Source: Caldilineaceae bacterium
GTDB taxonomy: Bacteria; Chloroflexota; Anaerolineae; Caldilineales; Caldilineaceae
Direction: 5' to 3'
Length of the DNA: 64,000 nt
NCBI GenBank assembly: GCA_026708085.1
Contig: JAPOVP010000167.1
Span: forward strand, 24,647-88,646
Below the pieces are notes generated by a model. The model was given only the letters and a program-made list of their open reading frames with translations. It did no database searches and was not told the origin of the DNA. The position numbers and the translations under genes are program-made. Position 1 is the stretch's first letter; every line of letters starts with the position of its first letter. This document shows, in pieces, positions 11,212-18,407 of the stretch.

Positions 11212-11229
11212 GGTCATTCACAATATGGT

Positions 11230-12573
11230 TTAGCGGCTGGACCAGAAGTCGTCCAGGACCTCCTGGTCTGTATCGGCAGCGATCTGCAGTGCGGTGGTGG
11301 GGTCTTCGTCGGTCAGGACCACCATATCGAAGGAGTCGATGATGGCCTGCCGTTGCTGGCTCTCGTCGGCGAAGAAGGTAGCGTGGGAGTATTCGAGCCC
11401 TGCAGCGAATGCGCCCAGCTTTTCATCGGCGAGAAGCTCCGGATTGCTGCCGGCTTCGAGCTGTGCGGGCAGTTCGCCAACGATGTCGACCCACAAGGCG
11501 CCGGCGTCTGCGCTGGTGACGAATTGCAGGAACTTGACGGCGGCGTCAAAGCGAGCCTGGTCGGCGGCGGCCTTCTTGGTCAGGCCATGGGTCCAGTAGG
11601 AGCCGAAGGTGCTCTTGATGCCGTTATGCGAGGGCAGTTCGGCGACGCCGAAGTTCATATCCGGATTGTTCTTGGCGATGGTGCCGAGGCGGAAGGAGCC
11701 GTCGACGTGGAAGCAGACGTGACCGCCGACGAAGGCGTTGGTGCTGCCGTCAAACAGGTCGCGGTCGCCGGTGGCAAGATCGGTGTGGAAGGCGAGCAAG
11801 TAGTTCCAGGCCTGCAGGCCGGCCTCGTCGTTGTAGAGGACCTCGGTATAGTCGTCGGTGTAGGGCACACCGCCGAACTGGCGTACCAGGACCTCGCGGA
11901 ACCAGTGATGGTCCTGGGCGGCGGGGTCGGCGACAAAGCCCTGAACGACGAGCGTGCCGTCGTCATCACGCTGGGTGCAGGCGGCGGCCTGATCGGCCAG
12001 CTCGTCCAGGGTCGAGGGCGGGCTTTCGGGATCGAGGCCGGCGTCCGCCACCAGGTCCTTATTGTAGAAAAGGGCCAGGGCGCGCACTGCTGTGGGCAGC
12101 GTGTAGAGCGTGCCTTCGACAAAGCTTGCCTGGACCATGGGGCTGAACTTCTCAGCGACCATAGCCGGCGGGAAGGCGTCCTCGGGCAGGGGCACCAGGT
12201 ATCCGGAATCGATCCAGACGGACTGCCAGCCATAGAAGAGAGTGGCGACATCGGGGCCGACCCCGGCGGGCACGCTGGCGGCGATCTTGTCGCGGAATTC
12301 AGCGTAGGGGATGTCGGCGTTGTGGACGACCTTGATGTTCGGGTTTGCCTCTTCGAACTGGGCAATCAACTGGTCCATAGCATCGACTCTGGCGGCAAAG
12401 TTGTATTGCCAGTACTCGATTTCGACAACCTCGTCAGCCGGGGCCTCCTCTGCGGCGGCGGACTCGGGGGCCGCTTCCTCGGCGGGCGCAGCAGCCGGTG
12501 CGGGGCAGGCGGCCAGGAGCATTGCGGCCACCAGGAGTGTGCCTATCAACACATACAGTTTGGCGCGTTTCAT
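11230..12573 (-). CDS. Carbohydrate ABC transporter solute-binding lipoprotein
   Basis: Extracytoplasmic sugar-binding protein of the importer, about 447 residues. The N-terminus MKRAKLYVLIGTLLVAAML is a lipoprotein signal ending in the lipobox LLAAC, so the mature protein is lipid-anchored. An Ala/Pro/Glu-rich tether follows, then a family 1 binding-protein fold (VEIEYWQYNFAARVDAMDQL onward, with VGPDVATLFYGWQSVW). I chose the ATG at 12573 because AAGGAGG lies about 9 nt upstream and the signal peptide then begins correctly; an earlier in-frame start at 12603 would add ten residues. It precedes two permease genes and follows an amidohydrolase, suggesting uptake of a sugar or sugar acid handled by the upstream enzymes. 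Confidence 0.95.
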   Translation of the reverse strand: MKRAKLYVLIGTLLVAAMLLAACPAPAAAPAEEAAPESAAAEEAPADEVVEIEYWQYNFAARVDAMDQLIAQFEEANPNIKVVHNADIPYAEFRDKIAASVPAGVGPDVATLFYGWQSVWIDSGYLVPLPEDAFPPAMVAEKFSPMVQASFVEGTLYTLPTAVRALALFYNKDLVADAGLDPESPPSTLDELADQAAACTQRDDDGTLVVQGFVADPAAQDHHWFREVLVRQFGGVPYTDDYTEVLYNDEAGLQAWNYLLAFHTDLATGDRDLFDGSTNAFVGGHVCFHVDGSFRLGTIAKNNPDMNFGVAELPSHNGIKSTFGSYWTHGLTKKAAADQARFDAAVKFLQFVTSADAGALWVDIVGELPAQLEAGSNPELLADEKLGAFAAGLEYSHATFFADESQQRQAIIDSFDMVVLTDEDPTTALQIAADTDQEVLDDFWSSR

Positions 12574-12716
12574 CGTTGGTATCCTCCTTGGGATAGAGTA
12601 CATGGGGTCCCCAGTCCGGACCTCATTGCGGATGTCGTAGTACGCGGTATCGAGAACGTCCGGCGGTCTGAAAGATGTGCTGGATAGTAGTAATGCGTCA
12701 TGTTCTGAAAGCGGAA

Positions 12717-12746
12717 AAGATATCTGTACACAGGGTTATATCTCAA
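12717..12746 (-). promoter_or_regulatory. Weak candidate promoter before the solute-binding protein gene
   Basis: Minus strand TTGAGA (12741-12746), an 18-bp spacer and TATCTT (12717-12722). The -35 matches five of six consensus bases and the -10 four of six. It would give a leader of about 137 nt for the binding-protein gene, allowing expression independent of the upstream kinase and amidohydrolase genes. Confidence 0.3.
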
Positions 12747-12773
12747 TAGCACCATAGCGCCAGGGCCTACTCT

Positions 12774-13730
12774 TTACAGGTCAATCTTCAACAGGCGGGC
12801 GGCGTTGCCGGCAAAAATCTGCTGGATGTCCCTCTCCGGGAAATTCAAGTCCAGGCAGCTTCGCATCTGGTCCTGAAGGTATTCAATAGTGAAGCCGCGC
12901 GGGAACCAGCTGCTGTCGGTGCCGAAGATGATGCGGCCGGGGCCGATGGTCTCGTAATATTTGCGGAACAGGTATTTGACGGTCACGTCACCGGGCACCC
13001 AGCGGATCCACTGCAGGCTGCCGCTGGTGTCAACGCAGACGTTGGGGCAGGCCCAGCAGAGTTGGAGTGTTTCGCGTTCCCAGGCGCAGCCGAAGTGGGG
13101 GATGACAAAGGTCACGTCGGGGAAGGCCTTGGCGATGTTGTGCAGCTTGAAGGGGCTGATGTTCTCGTGCCAGGCGATGCCGCCGGCGCTGCCCTGGATG
13201 CCGAAGTGAATGAGGACGGGGATATCCAGTTCGGCGCATTTTTCCCAGACCGGCCAGATCGACTCGTCCTCGATCGGCTGTTCGATCATGGGTGCGAGCA
13301 GTTTGTAGCCGCGCAGGCCAAGCTCGTTTACGGCGCGATCCAGCTGGGCGACGGCGTCGGGTTCGAATGGATTGTGATGGGCGAAGCCGATGAATTTGTC
13401 GGGGTACCAGCTGACGATTTCGGCCAGGTGATCGTTGCCGCCGCCGGTCACGAAAACGACGGCACGCACGCCGTGTTCGTCCAGCTCCGCGGCCCAACGC
13501 CGGGCCTGCTCCTTATCTCCCGGGTGGTCGTCGGGCGACTCCGCTTTCGGGAACCCCCACATCTTGCGCCAGTGTTCGCCATAGGGCCGGCTCATTTCGC
13601 GCACTTTGCGGGCGCGTTCCTCACCCACTTTTTCGATGTACTGCTGAATTGTGTTTCCCATATTCGGGAACCACGGTTTGCTGGTGGGGAAGTGCAGGTG
13701 GAAGTCGATTATTTCAAAGCCCTGATACAT
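12774..13730 (-). CDS. Amidohydrolase-family (amidohydrolase_2) metal-dependent hydrolase
   Basis: A 318-residue TIM-barrel hydrolase or decarboxylase of the amidohydrolase_2 group. Metal-site residues are visible: FEIIDFHLHFP (HxH after strand 1), PVLIHFGIQG, FVIPHFGCAWERE, and IIFGTDSSWFPRG with the strand-8 aspartate. Family members act on aromatic acids, lactones and sugar-derived lactones; the operon context with a sugar importer and a BadF-type kinase favours a carbohydrate lactone or related substrate, which is inference. AGGAA lies about 8 nt before the ATG at 13730. Confidence 0.85.
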   Translation of the reverse strand: MYQGFEIIDFHLHFPTSKPWFPNMGNTIQQYIEKVGEERARKVREMSRPYGEHWRKMWGFPKAESPDDHPGDKEQARRWAAELDEHGVRAVVFVTGGGNDHLAEIVSWYPDKFIGFAHHNPFEPDAVAQLDRAVNELGLRGYKLLAPMIEQPIEDESIWPVWEKCAELDIPVLIHFGIQGSAGGIAWHENISPFKLHNIAKAFPDVTFVIPHFGCAWERETLQLCWACPNVCVDTSGSLQWIRWVPGDVTVKYLFRKYYETIGPGRIIFGTDSSWFPRGFTIEYLQDQMRSCLDLNFPERDIQQIFAGNAARLLKIDL

Positions 13731-13825
13731 TGAAATTCCTCAAGTCGGGTGCCTCTAGTTGGTCCGCCCGAGTGGCGTTGGCAAGGCCCTGTCAGCGGCG
13801 GAACGTAGACGGGCATGACATCTTT

Positions 13826-14794
13826 CTACCCACATACCTGGAGTGCGTCCTGCGGAACCAGGTCGGCGTTGCCGGCCAGCAGGGCGGCCCCGCGGGCCGG
13901 GTCGGAGCGTGCAGGAACGATCTGACAGCCGGGCAGATCTGCGTTGAGTGCGTCGCGAAATGTCTGGCGAAGGCTGGACTGCTGCTGCAAAACGGAGCCG
14001 GCGGTGGCGACCTGTGGTTTGGTCAACAGGCCGACTTTACGCAGGACGGAGGCGGCCGTACCGGCAAGCGCTGCGCCGGCTTCATTCAGGATAGAACGTG
14101 CTATGGCATCATCGGAAGCGGCTGCCTCAAATACGAACGGGGCGAAGGAACGGAACTGTTGGTGTGCGTAGGAGATACTGGCGTCGAGCCCGGCAATCCA
14201 GCCGATCCACTCCTTCTGTGTGCTGCCGGCGATCGCGCGGAACTGCTCTGTAAGGCGGGTCGCAGGGCCGCGTTCGTCGAGGGCGGCCAGTGCGGCGCGC
14301 AGGCCGCGGCGGCCAATATCATAGCCGCTGCCGGCGTCGCCCAGCCAGTGGCCGAGACCGTCGGCGCGGGCTGAGCGGCCGTTCTCGCCGACGGCAAAGG
14401 CGACAGCCCCGCTGCCGGATGCGATGAGTGCGCCGGGTTCTCCGTGAAAGGCGCCGGCCCAGGCCACGACAGAGTCGTTTAGCGACCGCCACTGGCACTG
14501 CAGTCCGCTGGCTTTGAGCGCAGTGGGCAGGATCTGATGCATCTGTTTCTGATCAGATGCGCCATCGAGACCGGCCATGCCGGCGCACGCAGCCTTTACT
14601 TCGGTTGGGGAAACGGCAGATCTTGCCAGAGCCTGTGAAATCGCCGCGGACAGGTTGGTGGCGGCCTGTTCAACACCGACGATATGATAGTTGGAGGGGC
14701 CGCTCTGGCCTTCGCCGACCGGGCGGCCGGTACCGTTGCACAGAACGATATGGGATTTGGTTGCGCCGCCGTCGATTCCAAGAAAATAGGCCAC
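13826..14794 (-). CDS. BadF/BadG/BcrA/BcrD-family kinase, N-acetylglucosamine kinase-like
   Basis: Sugar kinase of the ASKHA fold, 322 residues. The phosphate-1 motif YFLGIDGGATKSH begins at residue 3, the phosphate-2 region is LIASGSGAVAFA, and GLGHWLGDAGSGYDIGRRGL matches the N-acetylglucosamine kinase signature. Probable role: ATP-dependent phosphorylation of an amino sugar or sugar brought in by the downstream importer. The start is GTG at 14794; it fits the family N-terminus, and the near-consensus promoter upstream places the transcription start on or next to this codon, so the message is likely leaderless. It is the first gene of the operon. Confidence 0.88.
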   Translation of the reverse strand: MAYFLGIDGGATKSHIVLCNGTGRPVGEGQSGPSNYHIVGVEQAATNLSAAISQALARSAVSPTEVKAACAGMAGLDGASDQKQMHQILPTALKASGLQCQWRSLNDSVVAWAGAFHGEPGALIASGSGAVAFAVGENGRSARADGLGHWLGDAGSGYDIGRRGLRAALAALDERGPATRLTEQFRAIAGSTQKEWIGWIAGLDASISYAHQQFRSFAPFVFEAAASDDAIARSILNEAGAALAGTAASVLRKVGLLTKPQVATAGSVLQQQSSLRQTFRDALNADLPGCQIVPARSDPARGAALLAGNADLVPQDALQVCG

Positions 14795-14800
14795 AGTAGG

Positions 14801-14828
14801 ATTTTAGCCCGAATGGTGCAAATGTCAA
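14801..14828 (-). promoter_or_regulatory. Strong sigma-70-type promoter of the BadF-type kinase operon
   Basis: The minus strand carries TTGACA (14823-14828), a 16-bp spacer and TAAAAT (14801-14806). Only 6 nt (CCTACT) separate the -10 box from the GTG start codon, so transcription should begin at or within a base or two of the GTG, leaving no room for a ribosome-binding site. Confidence 0.75.
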
Positions 14829-15139
14829 ACGTAGGTGGTATTGGCAGGACTAGAGTTGTCAGTTTTTCGAGGAGGGGCAGTTTGATTTTCGGTGCGACGC
14901 CCCAAAGTGGGGGGAGGGACAAAAGGGGTTAAGGTTTGCCCGGTTGCGCAAAGGGTGGGAGAATTGGCGGAAGGACAGTTGCCAGCTGCAAGAGACGGCG
15001 CGGGCTGCATGACACGGGTCGCGGGACGCAAATGCCTCTAGAGCGAGAAGCGCAAAAAGAGGGTTGAGGAAAGAGTGCGGCCCGTGTTCGAATAGTACAG
15101 GTTTCAGATCCGGTGACGCAGAGACAGGCTGGATAGAAT
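14829..15139. other. Intergenic region upstream of hisB, no gene seen
   Basis: This stretch separates the divergent kinase operon and hisB. I see no recognisable coding region, RNA gene or strong repeat. The hisB start at 15140 has only a weak ribosome site, and no -10/-35 pair with good spacing is evident. Confidence 0.4.
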
Positions 15140-15730
15140 ATGAGACAGGCCAGAATTGAACGGGCGACGAAAGAGACGCAGATCGTGCTGGAGCTGGCGC
15201 TGGATGGGAGCGGTGCGGCGGAGGTGGCGACCGGCATCGGGTTCCTGGACCATATGCTGACGCTGTTTGCCGGGCACGGGCTGTTTGACCTGAAGGTGCG
15301 GGCCGGAGGCGATCTCGAGATCGACGAGCACCACACGGCTGAGGACGTGTGTATCTGCCTGGGACGGGCGATCGACCAGGCTCTGGGAGACCGCAGCGGC
15401 ATCGTACGCACGGCGCATACCTATGTGCCGATGGATGAGACGCTGGCGCGGGTCGTGGTCGACCTGAGCGGGCGACCGTACTGCGTGTTTGACGCGGAGT
15501 TTACCACGCCGAAGCTGGGGGAGCTCAGCACCGACCTGCTCTTCCACCTGTTCGAGAGCATTGCGATCCACGGGCGGATGAACCTGCATGCGGCCGTGCT
15601 GTACGGGCGCAACGATCACCACAAAGCGGAAGGACTGTTCAAAGCGCTGGCGCGTGCGCTGGACGCGGCAACGCAGCTGGACGAGCGGCGAACCGGGGTA
15701 CCGAGCACGAAGGGGACGCTGAGCGCGTGA
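15140..15730 (+). CDS. hisB: Imidazoleglycerol-phosphate dehydratase
   Basis: HisB catalyses the dehydration of imidazole-glycerol phosphate to imidazole-acetol phosphate, step 6 of histidine synthesis. The 196-residue length is that of the monofunctional enzyme. Manganese-binding signatures are present: [38 protein letters not shown] and [19 protein letters not shown]. It is isolated from the other his genes of the window, which lie 29-37 kb away on the opposite strand. A strong terminator follows 28 bp after the stop, so hisB is probably monocistronic. Confidence 0.97.
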   Translation: MRQARIERATKETQIVLELALDGSGAAEVATGIGFLDHMLTLFAGHGLFDLKVRAGGDLEIDEHHTAEDVCICLGRAIDQALGDRSGIVRTAHTYVPMDETLARVVVDLSGRPYCVFDAEFTTPKLGELSTDLLFHLFESIAIHGRMNLHAAVLYGRNDHHKAEGLFKALARALDAATQLDERRTGVPSTKGTLSA

Positions 15731-15758
15731 CCGCGAGCGCGGTAGTTCCTCGGACAGC

Positions 15759-15802
15759 GGCCGGGCACGCCTCCTCGCTTTTGCCCGGCCACTCCTTTTT
15801 TT
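15759..15802 (+). terminator. Rho-independent terminator of hisB
   Basis: Stem GGCCGGGCA (15759-15767) pairs with TGCCCGGCC (15782-15790) around a 14-nt loop, followed by a T-rich run at 15795-15802. It separates hisB from the next plus-strand group. Confidence 0.88.
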
Positions 15803-15827
15803 CCTTTCCCATTTCAAGGCATAGACG

Positions 15828-16838
15828 ATGACCGTTGACAAAATGACCGATCTCGAGATCCCTACACTGCAAGAGATACGCACAACGCGCGCTCAAATTG
15901 ATCCTTATGTCTTGCGCACTCCAATGTGGCGCTGGCAGAATCAGGCCGTGGAGGAGGCACTTGGGGCGGACACGGAGGTCTGGCTGAAGCTGGAGCTCTT
16001 TCAGAGGACGGGAACGTTCAAGCCGCGCGGGGCGGTGAATGACATTCTGCAACTGGACGAGAAGGCGCGGGCCCGCGGCGTGACCGCAGTGAGCGCGGGT
16101 AACCACGCGATCGCGGTGGCGTACGCGGCCCAGATTTTCGGTATCAGCGCCAAGGTCGTGATGCCTTCTTCCGCGCCACAGTTCCGGGTGGAGAAATCGC
16201 GCAGCTATGGAGCAGAGGTTGTACTTGTGGCCGACGTGTATGAGGCGTTCGCCGAGGTGGAGCGTATTCAGCAGGAGGAGGGGCGGGCGTTCGTGCATCC
16301 GTTTGACAGCCGTCCGATTGTCACGGGGCAAGCGACGGTGGGACTGGAGGTGTGCGAGGATGCGCCGCCGCTGGATGTGCTGATCGTGCCGGTGGGGGGT
16401 GGCGGCCTGGCCGCGGGTATCAGTGCGGCGGTCAGGCAGCTGCAGCCGGCGTGCGCGGTCTTCGGTGTGGAGCCGGAAGGCGCGGATACGATGCACCGCA
16501 GCTTTGCCACAGGCAAGCCGGAGTCGATTGAGCGGGTAGAGACGATCGCCACCAGCCTGGGGGCCCCGTCGACGCAATCGTACAGTCTCGGGCTATGCAG
16601 GCACTTTCTGGAAGACTTAGCGCTGGTCAGCGACGAAGAGATGCTGGATGCGATGCGGCTTCTTTTGCATGAGATGAAACTGGCGGTCGAGCCGGCGTGT
16701 GCGGCATCGACTGCGGCCCTTTGGGGACCGCTGCGCGAACAGGCGGTGGGGAAACGGGTGGGACTGATTCTTTGCGGCTCGAACATTGGCGTGGACACAT
16801 TTGTGGAGTTGATCGGCCCGGGCGTTGCGGATGGCTGA
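15828..16838 (+). CDS. Threonine/serine dehydratase-like PLP enzyme
   Basis: Fold-type II PLP enzyme of 336 residues, most like catabolic or single-domain threonine dehydratases. The PLP lysine is in QRTGTFKPRGAVNDI (about residue 66), SAGNHAIAVAYAAQIFG is the substrate loop, and VPVGGGGLAAGISAAV is the glycine-rich phosphate-binding loop. There is no C-terminal ACT domain, so isoleucine feedback is not expected. Expected reaction: threonine to 2-oxobutyrate and ammonia; related racemases and hydroxyaspartate lyases cannot be excluded. It is the first gene of a tightly overlapping plus-strand set and overlaps the next gene by 8 nt. Confidence 0.88.
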   Translation: MTVDKMTDLEIPTLQEIRTTRAQIDPYVLRTPMWRWQNQAVEEALGADTEVWLKLELFQRTGTFKPRGAVNDILQLDEKARARGVTAVSAGNHAIAVAYAAQIFGISAKVVMPSSAPQFRVEKSRSYGAEVVLVADVYEAFAEVERIQQEEGRAFVHPFDSRPIVTGQATVGLEVCEDAPPLDVLIVPVGGGGLAAGISAAVRQLQPACAVFGVEPEGADTMHRSFATGKPESIERVETIATSLGAPSTQSYSLGLCRHFLEDLALVSDEEMLDAMRLLLHEMKLAVEPACAASTAALWGPLREQAVGKRVGLILCGSNIGVDTFVELIGPGVADG

Positions 16839-17655
16839 AAGCGCTGTCGAACTGGCGCCCGGCCACAAGATCGGTCTGCCGCTGGCAGGCCCGGTGATGC
16901 TGGCGGCAGGCAGTATTGGCTACGGGGAGGCAAGGCACCGGGAGTTGGAGACGGCCCGGTTTGGCGGTGTGGTTGTCGGTCCGTTCACGCGGCGCAGCCG
17001 TGGAGGCAGCCAGCCGCCGCGTATGGCGGAGACATTGGGCGGGTTTGTGCGCAACGTCGGGTTGCAGAACCGGGGCGTGTCGGCGGCGGTGAGGCGGTAC
17101 GGCCAGCTGTGGCCGCGGTTGGGCTGTCCGGTCATTGCCCAGGTAGCGGACAGCGAGCACGGCGACGCGGCGGAGACGGTGGAGCGGCTTTCTGCTTTGG
17201 ATGGCATCGAGGGGTTCGAGCTGCTGTGCGAGCCGGAGGCCAGCGAAAAAGAGATCGGCCGGCTGCTGGAGGTTGTTCTGCTGGAGACAGATTTGCCCTT
17301 GTTGGTTAAGCTGCCCCTTTCGAGTGCGGCGGCGCTTGCGCCGGCGGCTGTGGAGGCGGGCGCGGCCGGCGTGGTGGTGGGCAGCCCGCCGCCGGGTGCG
17401 GGTGTACGGCCCGACGGACAGGCGGTGAGCGGTGAGATGTTGGGGCCGGGGGCTTTTCCGATGATGCTGGCGGCGCTGCTGGCGGTGAAGGCGCTGGAGT
17501 TGCCCGGCTCGCTGGTCGCCGGCGGCGGCGTGCATACACTGCAGCAGGCACGCGACTGCTTGCAGGCAGGCGCGGATGCGCTGCAGCTGGACAGCCTGGT
17601 TTGGGTGGAGCCGGCGGCAGCAGTGGCGCTGGCAGCCGGGTTGAGCAGCAGTTGA
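16831..17655 (+). CDS. Divergent PyrD-like (dihydroorotate dehydrogenase fold) protein
   Basis: A 274-residue TIM-barrel protein resembling class 1 dihydroorotate dehydrogenases. GPVMLAAGSIGYG aligns with the N-terminal NPVmLASGTfGyG segment, LGGFVRNVGLQNRGV with the NaiGLqNPGv segment, LPLLVKLPL keeps the FMN-contacting lysine, and LVAGGGVHTLQQARDCLQAGADA is the phosphate-binding end. The catalytic loop NxSCPN is replaced by FELLCEPEAS: a cysteine may be retained, but the two substrate-binding asparagines are not. Genuine orotate formation is therefore doubtful; a different FMN-dependent activity or a non-catalytic role is possible. The ATG at 16831 overlaps the end of the dehydratase gene; a TTG at 16825 is an alternative. 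Confidence 0.7.
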   Translation: MAESAVELAPGHKIGLPLAGPVMLAAGSIGYGEARHRELETARFGGVVVGPFTRRSRGGSQPPRMAETLGGFVRNVGLQNRGVSAAVRRYGQLWPRLGCPVIAQVADSEHGDAAETVERLSALDGIEGFELLCEPEASEKEIGRLLEVVLLETDLPLLVKLPLSSAAALAPAAVEAGAAGVVVGSPPPGAGVRPDGQAVSGEMLGPGAFPMMLAALLAVKALELPGSLVAGGGVHTLQQARDCLQAGADALQLDSLVWVEPAAAVALAAGLSSS

Positions 17656-18146
17656 TGGGCGGGCAGATTCTTCACCCCGCGTTCATTCCTTTCTTTTTTC
17701 TCTTTCGCCTAATCTACATACCAGCCAGCGTGTTGAGCCATACAGGGCACGGGGCGCCATGGCTGAATGCGGTGCTGGGCTGCGTTGTCACGCTGGGCGC
17801 GGAGTGGCTGACGCGGCGCATTGGGGTCGACATCGCGCGGCGCGAGCGGCAGCGTGCGGTTGTGGTGGTGATCATGGCGCTGGTCACGCTCGGTTTCTTT
17901 CCGGAGGAGGCGCCGATCGGGTTGATCCTGTGGGCGGGCAGCGGCGCGGCGTGGGGGGCGGCAACGCGCGGGTCCGGGTGGCGGGCGGAATCGACTTCGG
18001 TGGCTGTCGGGGCCGGAGCTTTGGGCGTATTGCTGGGCGCGACGGGGTTGTACGGGCCGGGGAGCTGGCTGGGGGCGGTTGTGTTGGGAGTTGGGTTGTG
18101 GGTTGGTCGTAGTGGGCACGAAATGGGGGAGCACGGGCATGGATAA
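17655..18146 (+). CDS. Small polytopic membrane protein of unknown function
   Basis: I do not recognise a family. The 163-residue protein has a hydrophobic N-terminus (FIPFFFLFRLIYIPASVL), then about four further hydrophobic stretches (AVLGCVVTLGAEWL, VVVVIMALVTLGFF, IGLILWAGSGAAWGAA, LGAVVLGVGLWVG), consistent with four or five membrane spans, and a charged tail HEMGEHGHG. The ATG shares one base with the stop of the PyrD-like gene (TGATG), so translation is coupled. The membrane partner of an FMN-type protein is an appealing but unproven idea. Confidence 0.75.
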   Translation: MGGQILHPAFIPFFFLFRLIYIPASVLSHTGHGAPWLNAVLGCVVTLGAEWLTRRIGVDIARRERQRAVVVVIMALVTLGFFPEEAPIGLILWAGSGAAWGAATRGSGWRAESTSVAVGAGALGVLLGATGLYGPGSWLGAVVLGVGLWVGRSGHEMGEHGHG

Positions 18147-18354
18147 GAGAGAGCAGACCGCCGGCGAGAAGGCGGTGCGCGGAAGGAAAAAGAGAAAGTC
18201 GGCTTGGCGGAAGTGGCTTAAGGAGAGCGAACGGCTCAATCAGTTGATACTGACCGAAACGAAGGGGGAATTTATGGATATTAATCTGGTACTAGAGGCC
18301 ACGCGCGCGGACCTGGAGGCGAGGGACGCAAGAACATTAGGAGGTGGAGAATGA
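18139..18354 (+). CDS. Small hypothetical protein, basic N-terminus and acidic C-terminus
   Basis: A 71-residue protein starting at the ATG at 18139, overlapping the end of the membrane protein gene by 8 nt. The N-terminal third is strongly basic (RGRKKRKSAWRKWLKESERL) and the rest is acidic and helical. No membrane segment is visible. I do not recognise a family; the charge pattern could fit a nucleic-acid or membrane-surface binding peptide. Its stop codon overlaps the start of a following short reading frame that has a perfect ribosome site. Confidence 0.55.
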   Translation: MDKREQTAGEKAVRGRKKRKSAWRKWLKESERLNQLILTETKGEFMDINLVLEATRADLEARDARTLGGGE

Positions 18355-18401
18355 CAGGAATCTGGACGAACAGAGGGTATGGTTGCCGTTCACTCGAGTA
18401 A
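18351..18401 (+). pseudogene. 16-codon stub with perfect ribosome site, probably a truncated gene start
   Basis: AGGAGG lies 6 nt before an ATG at 18351 that overlaps the preceding stop in an ATGA arrangement, the signature of a coupled next gene in the operon. The frame closes after 16 codons (TAA at 18399-18401), and the opposing LRR gene ends at 18408. The most economical reading is that the true downstream gene was lost at a rearrangement breakpoint. A genuine leader-type micropeptide is the alternative. Confidence 0.45.
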
Positions 18402-18407
18402 AGAACG

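Noticed and set aside
11353-12687. Plus-strand frame (about 444 codons) opposite the solute-binding protein gene
   Set aside because: Gly/Val/Asp-rich shadow of a well-supported lipoprotein gene.
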